The translations under genes were made by a program, and so were the position numbers. Of a DNA stretch of 64,000 nt, positions 1-8,326 are shown in pieces (positions within the stretch are counted from its first letter, which is position 1; each line of letters begins with the position of its first letter). The DNA comes from Thiohalospira halophila DSM 15071 (lineage in GTDB: Bacteria; Pseudomonadota; Gammaproteobacteria; Thiohalospirales; Thiohalospiraceae), in contig NZ_FOMJ01000001.1 of assembly GCF_900112605.1 (NCBI RefSeq), positions 334,577 to 398,576 on the forward strand. The letters run 5' to 3'. The notes beneath the pieces were generated by a model. That model was not told the origin of the DNA, did not search any database, and worked only from the letters and a program-made list of their open reading frames with translations.

Positions 1-30
1 CAGCCGCAGGGTCTCGAGGAGTCCGCTCAT
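1..30 (-). CDS. Start of a BatA-like VWA protein (cut by window edge)
   Basis: Only the first ten codons are visible (M-S-G-L-L-E-T-L-R-L), reading leftward out of the window. The ATG overlaps the TGA of the DUF4381 gene by 4 bp, the same coupling as between the other genes of this operon. In moxR-DUF58-DUF4381 operons the next gene normally encodes a membrane-anchored von Willebrand A protein (BatA), and the short hydrophobic start fits. The family assignment rests on position, not on visible motifs. Confidence 0.4.
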   Translation of the reverse strand, partial: MSGLLETLRL

Positions 31-524
31 CGCCGCTTCCTCCGCCGCGCGTGGCGCAGCCACCGCTCGGCCAACCGGAAGAGGGCCTCCCGGTCATAGT
101 CACCTGCTTCCACCGTCGGCCGGTAGGGGGCATCCAGCAGGATCCGGCCCGGACCCTCGCTGAAGGTGCGCGCCTCCAGGGTATTGTCCAGGAAGTGGAG
201 CCACGCCAGTCCGGTCAGCCCGGCGACCTCCTCCGCGGGCGCCAGGGCGAGTGCGCGGCGCCTGAGGAGGGTGTTGAGGGCGGCCAGCTCCCGGGCACGC
301 TGGGAGTCGTCCTCGGGGGGCTGGCGGTGGAGCCGGCGCAGGGCGCGCAGGAGTTCTCGCCGCTGTCGCCCGCGGCGCCACAGCCAGCTGGCGAGGACAA
401 GCAGTCCCAGCGCCAGGAGGAGGCCCCCGGCGAGCCACCACCAGCCGATTGCCGGCGGCCACCAGGCGACCGGCGGCGGGGCGTGGACGTCGCGCAGGCG
501 CGTCAGGAGTTCGGCGGTGCTCAT
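27..524 (-). CDS. DUF4381 membrane protein of the MoxR/Bat operon
   Basis: A 165-aa protein with a short N-terminal region, one strong transmembrane segment at about residues 27-48 (Trp/Leu/Gly-rich, followed by an Arg cluster), and a basic soluble helical domain ending in an Arg/Lys tail. This is the architecture of the DUF4381 proteins that sit between DUF58 and BatA genes. The ATG at 524 overlaps the DUF58 stop by 4 bp, so the two are translationally coupled. The biochemical role is unknown; the family probably serves a membrane complex remodelled by the MoxR ATPase. Confidence 0.8.
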   Translation of the reverse strand: MSTAELLTRLRDVHAPPPVAWWPPAIGWWWLAGGLLLALGLLVLASWLWRRGRQRRELLRALRRLHRQPPEDDSQRARELAALNTLLRRRALALAPAEEVAGLTGLAWLHFLDNTLEARTFSEGPGRILLDAPYRPTVEAGDYDREALFRLAERWLRHARRRKRR

Positions 525-1507
525 GCGCTGCGCCCCTGGCCGCGGGCATGGAGCAGGCGCCGCACGCTGTCCCCCAGGTCGTGCTCGGTGGACAGGCGCA
601 GCAGGTGGGCGCCCCGTTCCACGAAGGCGGCCCGCACCGCCGCCGCCCGCGCCTCGAAGGCGGCGTGGTGCTGACGGCGGTAGGCGGGGTCGGTGAAGTC
701 CAGGGTGCCGCGGCGGACGCCGTCGGTGACCGGGTAGCGCGCCGCCGGGGGCGCCTCGGTCTCCAGCGGGTCGTAGAGGAAGACCCCGAAGAGGTCGGTG
801 CGCCGTGCCAGCAGTCCCAGCAGGCGCTGGGCGTTGTCGTCCAGCCCCTGGAAATCGCTGATGGGCACCAGGGCGGTGCCGGTGGAGACCCGGCGCAGCA
901 GGTGCTCGAACAGTGGCGTCATGCCCGGCGGTTCGATCTCCGGGTCCGGTTCGGTGGCATGGGCCTCGGCCAGCACCCGGATTACGCGGAGGATCCCCCG
1001 CTTGCCGCCCCCGGGGGGGAGGTCCACGTGGCCGCGGTCGGTTGCCACGGTCAGGCCCACCCGGTCGCCGTCGTGGATGGCCGCCCAGGCGAGCAGGGTG
1101 GCGACCCGGGCCGCCAGGACCGACTTGAAGACCGAGCGGGTGCCGAAGCGCATGGAGCGGCGGAAGTCCACCACCAGGTGCAGCGGCCGCTCGCGCTCTT
1201 CCCGAAAGACCTTGGTGTAGGGACGGCCGGTGCGGGCGGTGACCTTCCACTCCACCAGCCGCAGGTCATCTCCGGCCTGGTAGGGGCGGACCTCCTCGAA
1301 GTCCAGGCCGCGACCGCGGACCCGGGAGGTGTGCAGGCCCACCCGGGTTCGTCCGGGGGGTCGGCGCCGGCCCAGCGCCAGGCGGGCGGCCAGGGGCTGC
1401 AGGGCGAGGAGGTCGGTGCGGCGCACGTGGACCGGCGAGGGCCCCTCCGGCTCGGCCGGGGCCCGCCTTCGGGGGAGTCTGCGGCGCAGGGCGTCCAGCC
1501 AGGACAT
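521..1507 (-). CDS. DUF58 domain protein
   Basis: A 328-aa protein starting with a basic amphipathic stretch. The central DUF58 signature covers roughly residues 70-120 (G-R-G-L-D-F-E-E-V-R-x-Y-Q-x-G-D-D-x-R-x-x-E-W), followed by a VWA-like half with D-F-R-x-S-M (about residue 115) and I-S-D-F-Q (about 220). DUF58 proteins are encoded directly after MoxR AAA+ ATPases and are thought to be their clients or adaptors. The start lies 6 bp after the moxR stop, so this is one operon. Confidence 0.9.
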   Translation of the reverse strand: MSWLDALRRRLPRRRAPAEPEGPSPVHVRRTDLLALQPLAARLALGRRRPPGRTRVGLHTSRVRGRGLDFEEVRPYQAGDDLRLVEWKVTARTGRPYTKVFREERERPLHLVVDFRRSMRFGTRSVFKSVLAARVATLLAWAAIHDGDRVGLTVATDRGHVDLPPGGGKRGILRVIRVLAEAHATEPDPEIEPPGMTPLFEHLLRRVSTGTALVPISDFQGLDDNAQRLLGLLARRTDLFGVFLYDPLETEAPPAARYPVTDGVRRGTLDFTDPAYRRQHHAAFEARAAAVRAAFVERGAHLLRLSTEHDLGDSVRRLLHARGQGRSA

Positions 1508-1513
1508 GGGGCC

Positions 1514-2485
1514 TCAGGTGGCGCGGACGCGGCGGAGGAGCTCGTCGATGACCCGGTCGCTGTCGATGCCCGAGGCCTCCGCCTCGAAGGAGAGGACCAG
1601 GCGGTGGCGTAGCACGTCGTGGGCCACGCGCTGGATGTCCGTGGGCGTGACGTGCTCGCGGCCGGCCAGCCAGGCATGGGCCCGGGCGCAGCGATCCAGG
1701 GCGATGGTTCCCCGCGGGCTGGCGCCGAAACGGACCCAGTGGCCCAGCTCCTCGCCCAGCTCCCCGGCCTGTCGGGTCGCCAGCATCAGGCGCAGGAGGT
1801 AGTCCTCCACCTCCGGGCTCATGTAGAGGGAAAGGACCTCGGCGCGGGCGGCGAAGACGGTCTCCTGGCTGATGGTCGGCGGCGGAGTGACCTCGGTGTG
1901 CTCGGCGTTGCGGCGCGCCTCCTGGCGGGCCAGCTCCAGGATGCGCTGCTCGGCACCCTTGCCGGGGAAGTCGATGCGCACGTGCATGAGGAAGCGGTCC
2001 AGCTGCGCCTCGGGGAGGGCGTAGGTCCCCTCGGTCTCCACCGGATTCTGGGTGGCCATGACCAGGAAGAGGTCGGGCAGGGGATAGGTCTGGTGGCCGA
2101 TGGTCACCTGATGCTCGGCCATGGCCTCCAGCAGCGCCGACTGGACCTTGGCCGGGGCGCGGTTCACCTCGTCGGCCAGCAGCAGGTTGTGGAAGATGGG
2201 GCCGTACTGGAAGGCGAAGGTGCCGCTGTCCGGGTGGAAGACCTCGGTGCCGGTAAGGTCGGCGGGCAGCAGATCGGGGGTGAACTGGATCCGGTGGAAG
2301 TCCCCCTCCACCAGGTCGCCCAGCGCCTTCACGGCCCGGGTCTTGGCCAGGCCGGGTGCTCCCTCCACCAGGAGGTGGCCATCGGCGAGCAGGGCGATGA
2401 GGAGCCGGTTGACCAGCTCCTCCTGGCCGATGACGTCCTGTTTCAGGTGGTCGCGGACGGTCTGGATGGCCTCGCGTACGGACAT
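1514..2485 (-). CDS. moxR: MoxR family AAA+ ATPase
   Basis: A 323-aa AAA+ protein. The Walker A (G-A-P-G-L-A-K-T) is at about residues 42-49 and the Walker B (L-L-A-D-E-V-N-R) at about 105-112; the sensor region A-T-Q-N-P-V-E-T-E-G-T-Y is typical of MoxR. These ATPases work as chaperone-like remodelers of VWA-domain partners. I chose the ATG at 2485 because AGGGGAT lies about 8 bp upstream; an in-frame ATG at 2557 would add 24 residues without family resemblance. It is the first gene of the moxR-DUF58-DUF4381-BatA operon. Confidence 0.93.
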   Translation of the reverse strand: MSVREAIQTVRDHLKQDVIGQEELVNRLLIALLADGHLLVEGAPGLAKTRAVKALGDLVEGDFHRIQFTPDLLPADLTGTEVFHPDSGTFAFQYGPIFHNLLLADEVNRAPAKVQSALLEAMAEHQVTIGHQTYPLPDLFLVMATQNPVETEGTYALPEAQLDRFLMHVRIDFPGKGAEQRILELARQEARRNAEHTEVTPPPTISQETVFAARAEVLSLYMSPEVEDYLLRLMLATRQAGELGEELGHWVRFGASPRGTIALDRCARAHAWLAGREHVTPTDIQRVAHDVLRHRLVLSFEAEASGIDSDRVIDELLRRVRAT

Positions 2486-2574
2486 GCGCGTATCCCCTGA
2501 TTTTCCGGTGCCGCTTTCGGTGGTCGCGGCCGTCTCGCTGGCCTCCCAGTATGGCACGGCGAGGGCGCACCGCC

Positions 2575-3078
2575 CTATGCGGGGGAGGGGTCGTCCTGCA
2601 GGGCAAAATTGGCCGCGGCCCGCTCCGGGTCGGGGTCGGGGGTGGCCGGCACGGCCTCGAGCCGGGCCACGTAGTCGTCCGGCAGGCCGTGTTCCCGGGC
2701 CCCGGCCACCACGAACCCCTTGTACCAGTCATACGGCGAGCGCTCGGGGTCGTGGACCAGGGCGCGATAGGCCAGGGCGGCAATGGCCTCGCCCTCCGGG
2801 GTGGTCACCGAGATCGTTTCGCGGTCGTAGCCGTGGCCCAGCCCCTCGGCCGCATCCAGCAGGGGCAGCTCCTCGTCGTCGAACCGGAAAAGGACGCCGT
2901 GGACCATCGCGCCGGGCGTGGTGACGATGTCGCACTTGGCGGAGCCGTCCGGGCCGGCCATGTGCCAGGCCAGCGCGTGGTCGTCCAGGCGGGCCGGGCC
3001 CACCGGTCGGGTCGAGGGGACCCGGGCCCGGAGGCGGGCGGTAAGCATGTTCGAACCGTAGGCGAAATAGGGCGTCAT
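2575..3078 (-). CDS. Gamma-glutamylcyclotransferase family protein
   Basis: A 167-aa protein opening with the family hallmark Y-F-A-Y-G-S-N-M (residues 4-11), which forms the substrate-binding loop. The acidic segment F-D-D-E-E-L-x-x-L-D-x-x-E-G at about 70-85 carries the expected catalytic glutamate. Members turn gamma-glutamyl amino acids into 5-oxoproline or act on related gamma-glutamylamines; the substrate here cannot be read from sequence. The ATG at 3078 has GGGGAGG 6 bp upstream. Monocistronic; divergent from the MFS gene. Confidence 0.85.
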   Translation of the reverse strand: MTPYFAYGSNMLTARLRARVPSTRPVGPARLDDHALAWHMAGPDGSAKCDIVTTPGAMVHGVLFRFDDEELPLLDAAEGLGHGYDRETISVTTPEGEAIAALAYRALVHDPERSPYDWYKGFVVAGAREHGLPDDYVARLEAVPATPDPDPERAAANFALQDDPSPA

Positions 3079-3321
3079 AGGGGGCCTCCCCCCGGTGATG
3101 GTGTGGCGATCGAGAGGGCGCGAGGATGGCCCGAGGCGGGGTTGCAATCAAGGGTGTAAAAAAGAGCTCTGCGGGGCTGGACAGCGGGGCGCTGCGGGGG
3201 CATATTGCGCCGCCCCTTGACAATTGCCATGGTTGGTCGTGAAGGGGCGACTGCGGGGCCGTCGGGGACGGCGGGATCGACAACACGGTGCACGCCACGG
3301 GCGTGATCATGAAGGAGCGAA

Positions 3322-4644
3322 TTGTTCAGGCTGGCGTATTCCATCTATACCCTCCTGATGGGGATCGGGCTGCTCCTGGTGGGGGGCGGCCTGCTGGGAA
3401 CGGCGCTGGGCGTGCGCGCGAGCATGGACGGCGTCTCGCAATCCACCATCGGCCTCATCATGGCCGCCTACTTCGCCGGCTTCATCGTGGGGACCTACGG
3501 GGCACCGGGGATCGTGCGCCGGGTGGGCCACGTCCGCGCCTTCGCCGCCTTCGCCGCCGTGGCCTCCACTACCGGCATCCTCCACGCCATGTTTCCCGAT
3601 CCGGTCGCCTGGATGTTCCTGCGACTCATCACCGGGGCGGCCTTCGTCGGGATCTACATGGTCATTGAGAGCTGGCTGGGGGAGCAGTCCACCAGTAACA
3701 CCCGGGGCCAGGTCTTCGCCCTCTACATGACCATCACCCTGCTGGCCCTGGCCGGGGGGCAGTTCCTGCTCCTGGCGGGGGACGTGAGCACCTTCGTCCC
3801 CTTCGGCCTGGTGACGATCCTCATCTCCCTGGCCCTGGTCCCGGTGGCGCTGACCCGGCTGCGCGAGCCCACGCCTCTGGAGACTCCCACCCTGGGTCTG
3901 CGCCATCTGGTCAGCATCTCGCCCCTGGGGGTCGCCGGGGCCTTCTTTTCGGGGCTCGCCTACGCCGCCTTCTGGGGCATGGGGCCGGTCTTCGCCAGCG
4001 GGATCGGTCTGGACAAGATGGGCGTGGCGACCTTCATGGCCGCGACCATCCTGGGCGGGGCGCTGCTGCAGATCCCCATCGGTCACCTCTCGGATCAGCT
4101 CGACCGGCGGAGCGTCATCGCCGGGGTGGGGGTTACCGGTTCGGTGCTGGCCCTGGCGCTGTTCGCAGCGACCTTCTTCGGCCAGGGCGCCATCGTCCTG
4201 GCCAGTTTCCTCTACGGCGGGGTCATGTTCACCGTCTACGGCCTCTCCGTGGCCCACATGAACGACCACCTCCACGAGGGGGGCGTGCTGGAGGCGACCC
4301 AGGCGCTGCTGTTGGTCCACGGGGGCGGCGCCGTGGCCGGGCCGCTGGTGGCCGGCCTGATCATGGAGCGATTCGGTTCCCAGGCGCTGCTCTTCTTCTT
4401 CGCCGTTATCCTGGCGCTGCTGGCGGCCTATGCCTTCCGCCGCATGCACGTCAGCCCCCATATCCCGCTGGAGGACCAGGGCGACTACATGCCCATGGTG
4501 CGGACCACCCAGGCCGCGGCGGAGCTGGACCCGCGTTCCGACGAGTCGGAGCTGGAATACACCGCCGAGATGGACGACGAGGAGGAGCCCTTCCAGGCGG
4601 ACCATCCGGAGGAAGAGGGCGAGCCGGAGGGGAGCCGGGCATGA
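3322..4644 (+). CDS. MFS transporter (YcaD-like)
   Basis: A 440-aa major facilitator protein with about 12 hydrophobic segments in residues 1-380 and a long acidic cytosolic tail (about residues 395-440, rich in Asp/Glu). The segments with Y-F-A-G-F-I-V-G-T-Y-G and the linker R-V-G-H-V-R match the YcaD/CynX-like branch, whose substrates are mostly unknown. The start codon is TTG, supported by GAAGGAG 5-10 bp upstream and by the hydrophobic N-terminus. Its TGA overlaps the ATG of the methyltransferase. The acidic tail suits a halophile. Confidence 0.85.
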   Translation: MFRLAYSIYTLLMGIGLLLVGGGLLGTALGVRASMDGVSQSTIGLIMAAYFAGFIVGTYGAPGIVRRVGHVRAFAAFAAVASTTGILHAMFPDPVAWMFLRLITGAAFVGIYMVIESWLGEQSTSNTRGQVFALYMTITLLALAGGQFLLLAGDVSTFVPFGLVTILISLALVPVALTRLREPTPLETPTLGLRHLVSISPLGVAGAFFSGLAYAAFWGMGPVFASGIGLDKMGVATFMAATILGGALLQIPIGHLSDQLDRRSVIAGVGVTGSVLALALFAATFFGQGAIVLASFLYGGVMFTVYGLSVAHMNDHLHEGGVLEATQALLLVHGGGAVAGPLVAGLIMERFGSQALLFFFAVILALLAAYAFRRMHVSPHIPLEDQGDYMPMVRTTQAAAELDPRSDESELEYTAEMDDEEEPFQADHPEEEGEPEGSRA

Positions 4645-5276
4645 ACTGCCCCCTCTGCGGCGGCGTCCACCTGAGCCTGTTCGGCCGGGACCGCCGCCGC
4701 AGCTACTGGCGCTGCCGGGCCTGCGAGCTGGTCAGCGTTCCCCCGGACCAGCGGCCCGACCCGGCGGAGGAGCGGGCGGAATACGATCGCCACGAGAACC
4801 ACCCCGACGACCCCGGCTACCGCCGCTTCCTGGGCCGGCTGTTCGAGCCCCTGGCCGAACGCTGCCCGCCGCCGGCGCGGGGGCTCGACTTCGGCTGCGG
4901 CCCCGGGCCCGCCCTGGCCGCCATGGGGCGGGAGCGTGGCTACGAGATGAGCCTCTACGATCCCCTCTACGCCGATGAGGCCAGTGTCCTGGCGGCCGAC
5001 TACGACTTCATCACCGCCACCGAGGTAGTGGAGCACCTCCACGACCCGGGACGGACCCTGGAATGTCTCCTCCGGCGCCTGCGCCCGGGTGGTTGGCTGG
5101 GCCTCATGACCCAGCTGGTCATCAACGCCGAGCGCTTCGCCACCTGGCGCTACAAGGATGATCCCACCCACGTCGCCTTCTTCTCCCGACAGACGCTGGA
5201 GTGGTTGGCCCGCCGACACGGCCTGGGATTCGAGGCGGTGGCCCGGGATGCCTTCCTGTTCCGGCGTCCCGAATAG
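4641..5276 (+). CDS. Class I SAM methyltransferase with N-terminal zinc ribbon
   Basis: A 211-aa protein. C-P-L-C-G-G at residues 3-8 and C-R-A-C near 26-29 make a zinc-ribbon-like knuckle, as in the family that pairs C-P-x-C with a methyltransferase domain. The SAM-binding loop is L-D-F-G-C-G-P-G-P (about 82-90), and D-F-I-T-A-T-E-V-V-E-H-L (about 119-130) is motif II/post-motif. The substrate is unknown; relatives act on small molecules, sugars or tRNA-like targets. The start overlaps the upstream stop (ATGA). Confidence 0.85.
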   Translation: MNCPLCGGVHLSLFGRDRRRSYWRCRACELVSVPPDQRPDPAEERAEYDRHENHPDDPGYRRFLGRLFEPLAERCPPPARGLDFGCGPGPALAAMGRERGYEMSLYDPLYADEASVLAADYDFITATEVVEHLHDPGRTLECLLRRLRPGGWLGLMTQLVINAERFATWRYKDDPTHVAFFSRQTLEWLARRHGLGFEAVARDAFLFRRPE

Positions 5277-5370
5277 GCCCCGTGGAATAGCCCCATTGGG
5301 CGTGGATTGAAGGGGCTGTACACGGTGTTTACTCTTCTTTACCGGGAGATGACGCGCTTCGGGAGGTGCC

Positions 5371-5685
5371 ATGGACTACGCCGAGTTCCAGCAGCTGCTG
5401 GCCGCGGATGAGCCGCCGGACCTGCCGCCCGCGCTCCGGGCCTTGTGGCAGCAGGGGCGGGGCGACTGGCACGGGGCCCACGCCACCGTGCAGGAGGCCG
5501 GCGGGGCGGATGCGGCGCGGGTCCACGCCCACCTCCATCGCGTCGAGGGGGATGCCGGCAATGCGGCCTACTGGTACCGCCGCGCCGGCCGAACGCCCGA
5601 GAAGGGGTCCCTGGAGGCCGAATGGGAGGCCCTGGCGCGGGAGTTACTGGAGCGGGATTTCCGGGCGGAGGGAGAGTCGACATGA
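5371..5685 (+). CDS. Conserved hypothetical protein, 104 aa
   Basis: A small soluble acidic protein. The motif W-H-G-A-H-x-x-V-Q followed by A-R-V-H-A-H-L-H-R-V-E-G-D-A-G-N-A-A-Y-W-Y-R-R-A-G is one I recall as highly conserved among short uncharacterised proteobacterial proteins; the repeated A-x-x-W/H helices look like a degenerate TPR pair. GGGAGG sits 5 bp before the ATG. Its TGA overlaps the ATG of the oxidoreductase. No function can be assigned. Confidence 0.75.
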   Translation: MDYAEFQQLLAADEPPDLPPALRALWQQGRGDWHGAHATVQEAGGADAARVHAHLHRVEGDAGNAAYWYRRAGRTPEKGSLEAEWEALARELLERDFRAEGEST

Positions 5686-6674
5686 GGGCGGTTCGCATCC
5701 ATGAACCGGGAGGCCCGGAGCAGCTTCGCTACGAGGAGGTCCCCGACCCCCTCATCGAGCGCCCGGGCCAGGTGAAGGTCGCCATCCGGGCGGCCGGGGT
5801 CAATCCGGTGGATACCAAGGTCCGCCAGAAGGGGCCCATGTTCGCCGAGGGGTTGCCCTTCATTCCCGGCTGCGATGCCGCCGGGGAGATCGTCGAGGTG
5901 GGCGAGGGGGTGACCGAACGCGCCGTGGGGGATCGCATCTTCTTCTGCCATGGTGGCCTGGGGTCGGCGCCGGGTACCTACGCCGAATTCGCCGTGCTGG
6001 ACGCCGCCCGCACCCGGCCACTGCCCGACTCGGTGGACTTCGAGACCGCCGCGGCCGCCCCCCTGGTGGCCATCACCGCCTGGGAATCCCTCTTCGACCG
6101 CGCCCGCCTGCAGGCCGGTCAGACCCTCCTGGTCCACGCCGGCGCCGGCGGGGTCGGCCATGTGGCTATCCAGCTCGCGCGCCTGCAGGGGGCGCGGGTC
6201 GCGACCACGGTGGGCAGTCGGAACCATCTCGGCTTTGTCGCCGGACTCGGGGCGGAGGAGATCATCGTCTATACCGAGCGCGACTTCGTCGATGCCACTC
6301 TGGCCTGGACGGAGGGACGGGGCGTCGAGGTCGCCCTGGATACCGTGGGCGGTGCCACCTGGCGGCGAACCGTGGAGGCGGTGGCCTACTACGGCGACCT
6401 GGTGACCCTGCTCGATCCGGGCGAGGTGGATCTCACCGAGGCGCGCACGCGCAATCTGCGCCTCTCCTTCGAGCTCATGCTGACGCCGCAACTACGGGGG
6501 CTGACCGAGGCGCTGGACCATCAGGGCGAGATCCTGGACCAGTGCGCCCGGTGGCTGGCCAGCGGAGAACTGCGGGTGGAACTCGCGGAGAGCCTCGCCC
6601 TGGAACAGGTGGTCGAGGCCCACCGGCGGCTGGAGTCCGGCGGCATGCAGGGCAAGCTGATCCTGCGTCCATGA
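5682..6674 (+). CDS. Zinc-independent NADPH:quinone reductase (MDR superfamily)
   Basis: A 330-aa medium-chain dehydrogenase/reductase. The N-terminus M-R-A-V-R-I-H-E-P-G-G-P-E-Q-L is typical of the QOR family. The NADPH-binding loop H-A-G-A-G-G-V-G-H at about 150-158 is conserved and zinc ligands are absent. It would reduce quinones or similar electrophiles with NADPH in the cytosol. The ATG at 5682 follows GGAGGGAGAG and overlaps the previous stop (ATGA), so I reject longer in-frame starts; the TGA overlaps the next gene. Confidence 0.92.
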   Translation: MRAVRIHEPGGPEQLRYEEVPDPLIERPGQVKVAIRAAGVNPVDTKVRQKGPMFAEGLPFIPGCDAAGEIVEVGEGVTERAVGDRIFFCHGGLGSAPGTYAEFAVLDAARTRPLPDSVDFETAAAAPLVAITAWESLFDRARLQAGQTLLVHAGAGGVGHVAIQLARLQGARVATTVGSRNHLGFVAGLGAEEIIVYTERDFVDATLAWTEGRGVEVALDTVGGATWRRTVEAVAYYGDLVTLLDPGEVDLTEARTRNLRLSFELMLTPQLRGLTEALDHQGEILDQCARWLASGELRVELAESLALEQVVEAHRRLESGGMQGKLILRP

Positions 6675-7156
6675 GCCGCCCGCCGTCGGAGCCGGGGACC
6701 TACGCCTTCATCTTCCGCCTGGAGCCCGGGGCGTATACGGTAGGGGCCCTCGGTGCCGTGGAGCTTGCGGGTGGTCAGTACCTCTATGTCGGCAGCGCCT
6801 TCGGCCCGGGGGCTCTGTGCAGCCGGGTGGTGCGCCACTGGGAGGGGCCGGGGAAACGCCGCTGGCACCTGGACTATCTCCAGCCGCGGCAGCCCGTCGT
6901 CCTCTGGTACACCACGGACCGGCGCCGGCGCGAGGCCCTCTGGGCGCGGGTGGCCGCCGCGCTGCCCGGCGCCGAACCCGCTGTGACCGGCTTCGGCGCC
7001 TCCGACCGACCCGGCGCGACCCACCTCCTGCGGCTGGCATCCATCCCGTCGCTGGAGGATTTCCGGGGCCGAATCATGCGTCGAGCCCCCCGTCACGGGC
7101 CTCTTGCGGCCTGGGCGGGGGAAGACGATTCCCGAAAACCCGACGGAGAGCCCTGA
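6671..7156 (+). CDS. DUF123 / GIY-YIG-like nuclease-related protein
   Basis: A 161-aa protein. G-T-Y-A-F-I-F (residues 8-14) and G-Q-Y-L-Y-V-G-S-A-F-G-P-G-G-like (about 36-47), then H-W-H-L-D-Y-L around 62-69, are the pattern of DUF123 proteins, a GIY-YIG-related family common in archaea and sometimes linked to endonuclease III. Nuclease activity is possible but unproven. The ATG overlaps the TGA of the oxidoreductase. The C-terminus (after about residue 135) is a basic extension and reaches to within 4 bp of the lipoate-ligase start. Confidence 0.75.
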   Translation: MSRPPSEPGTYAFIFRLEPGAYTVGALGAVELAGGQYLYVGSAFGPGALCSRVVRHWEGPGKRRWHLDYLQPRQPVVLWYTTDRRRREALWARVAAALPGAEPAVTGFGASDRPGATHLLRLASIPSLEDFRGRIMRRAPRHGPLAAWAGEDDSRKPDGEP

Positions 7157-7160
7157 TCCC

Positions 7161-8231
7161 ATGCGACTGCGTGTCCTCGACTTCGGCTTCCAGCCGGCCT
7201 ATCGCTCCCAGGCGGTCTACCACGGCGTGGCCCATGCCATGGGACCGGATGACGACCCCGTGGTGACCCTGGTCAACCCCGAGGATCCCTACGTCTGCGT
7301 GGGCCTCCACCAGGATATCGGCCTGGAGGTGGATCAGGACTGGTGCCAGGAGCAGGGCCTGCCCATCATTCGCCGCCACGTCGGGGGCGGGGCGGTCTAT
7401 CTGGATCGCGACCAGCTCTTCTTCCACTTCATCTATCCCTCCGGGAAGGCTCCGCGCTTCGTCGCGGACATCTACGTCCACTACATCGAGCCGGTATTGC
7501 GTACCTATCGCCGCTTCGGGATCCCGGCAACCTTCCGCCCCGTCAACGACATCCACGTGGACGGCCGCAAGATCGGCGGCACCGGGGCGGCCACCATCGG
7601 TGATGCCACGGTCATGGTGGGCAGCTTCATGTTCGACTTCGACGTGGAGTCCATGGCCCGGAGCCTGCGCGTGCCCTCGGAGAAGTTCCGGGACAAGCTG
7701 CGCTCCGGCATGGCCGACTACATCACCACCTTCCAGCGGGAACTGGGGGAACGGCCGGAGCGGGAAGCGGTGCGGGACACCTTCCTCGAGGAGGTGGCCG
7801 CCACCCTGGAGGTGACGCCGGAGCTGGATGAGCCGGGGGCGCAGGAGCAGGCGAGCATCACCGAGCAGGAGCACGAACTCCAGGACCCGGAGTGGACCTG
7901 GCAGCAGGGCCGCAAGTTCGTGGAGGAGGGCGTGAAGATCGCCGCCGGGACCCATCTCACCGAGGGGGCCCACAAGGCCGAGGGCGGGCTGATCCGGGCG
8001 CGCCTGCTGGAGAAGGACGACCATATCGCGGAACTCGGCCTCTCCGGGGATTTCACGGTCTTCCCGGAGGAGGGCATGGACGATCTGGCCAGGGCCCTGC
8101 ACGACCAGCCCCTGGCAGAGGAGGCGTTAACGGCCGCGGTGGCGGAAGCAATGGATCGCCTGGGACTGGATATTCCCGGCGTGGGACCCGAGGATGTGGG
8201 AGCCGCCATACTCGCCGCGCTCCATCGCTGA
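7161..8231 (+). CDS. Lipoate-protein ligase-like protein (LplA family, fused C-terminal domain)
   Basis: A 356-aa biotin/lipoate ligase fold. I-R-R-H-V-G-G-G-A-V-Y-L-D (about 68-80) is the lipoate/ATP-binding loop; N-D-I-H-V-D-G-R-K-I-G-G-T-G (about 128-141) contains the catalytic Lys. A C-terminal domain (about 255-356) with G-G-L-I-R-A-R-L and a acidic helix resembles the LplB/accessory domain. LplA-LplB fusions of this type are reported in sulfur oxidisers that lipoylate LbpA of the sHdr pathway. No hdr, lbpA or lipS genes are in the window, so that link is an inference; ordinary lipoate salvage is the alternative. Confidence 0.8.
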   Translation: MRLRVLDFGFQPAYRSQAVYHGVAHAMGPDDDPVVTLVNPEDPYVCVGLHQDIGLEVDQDWCQEQGLPIIRRHVGGGAVYLDRDQLFFHFIYPSGKAPRFVADIYVHYIEPVLRTYRRFGIPATFRPVNDIHVDGRKIGGTGAATIGDATVMVGSFMFDFDVESMARSLRVPSEKFRDKLRSGMADYITTFQRELGERPEREAVRDTFLEEVAATLEVTPELDEPGAQEQASITEQEHELQDPEWTWQQGRKFVEEGVKIAAGTHLTEGAHKAEGGLIRARLLEKDDHIAELGLSGDFTVFPEEGMDDLARALHDQPLAEEALTAAVAEAMDRLGLDIPGVGPEDVGAAILAALHR

Positions 8232-8326
8232 CGGAATGTCACAGCCCGGTTAAATCTCCCGGCCGGAGCGGATGCGCAACCGACCCCCAGGTTTGGCCCG
8301 CGAGAGGTCGGTGCTACTCTGGATGC

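Noticed and set aside
3211-3250. TTGACA at 3217-3222 upstream of the MFS gene
   Set aside because: A perfect -35 hexamer, but no acceptable -10 at 16-18 bp, so it was not listed as a promoter.
5277-5330. AGCCCC/GGGGCT inverted repeat after the methyltransferase gene
   Set aside because: Only 6 bp of stem with a long loop and no T run; not convincing as a terminator.
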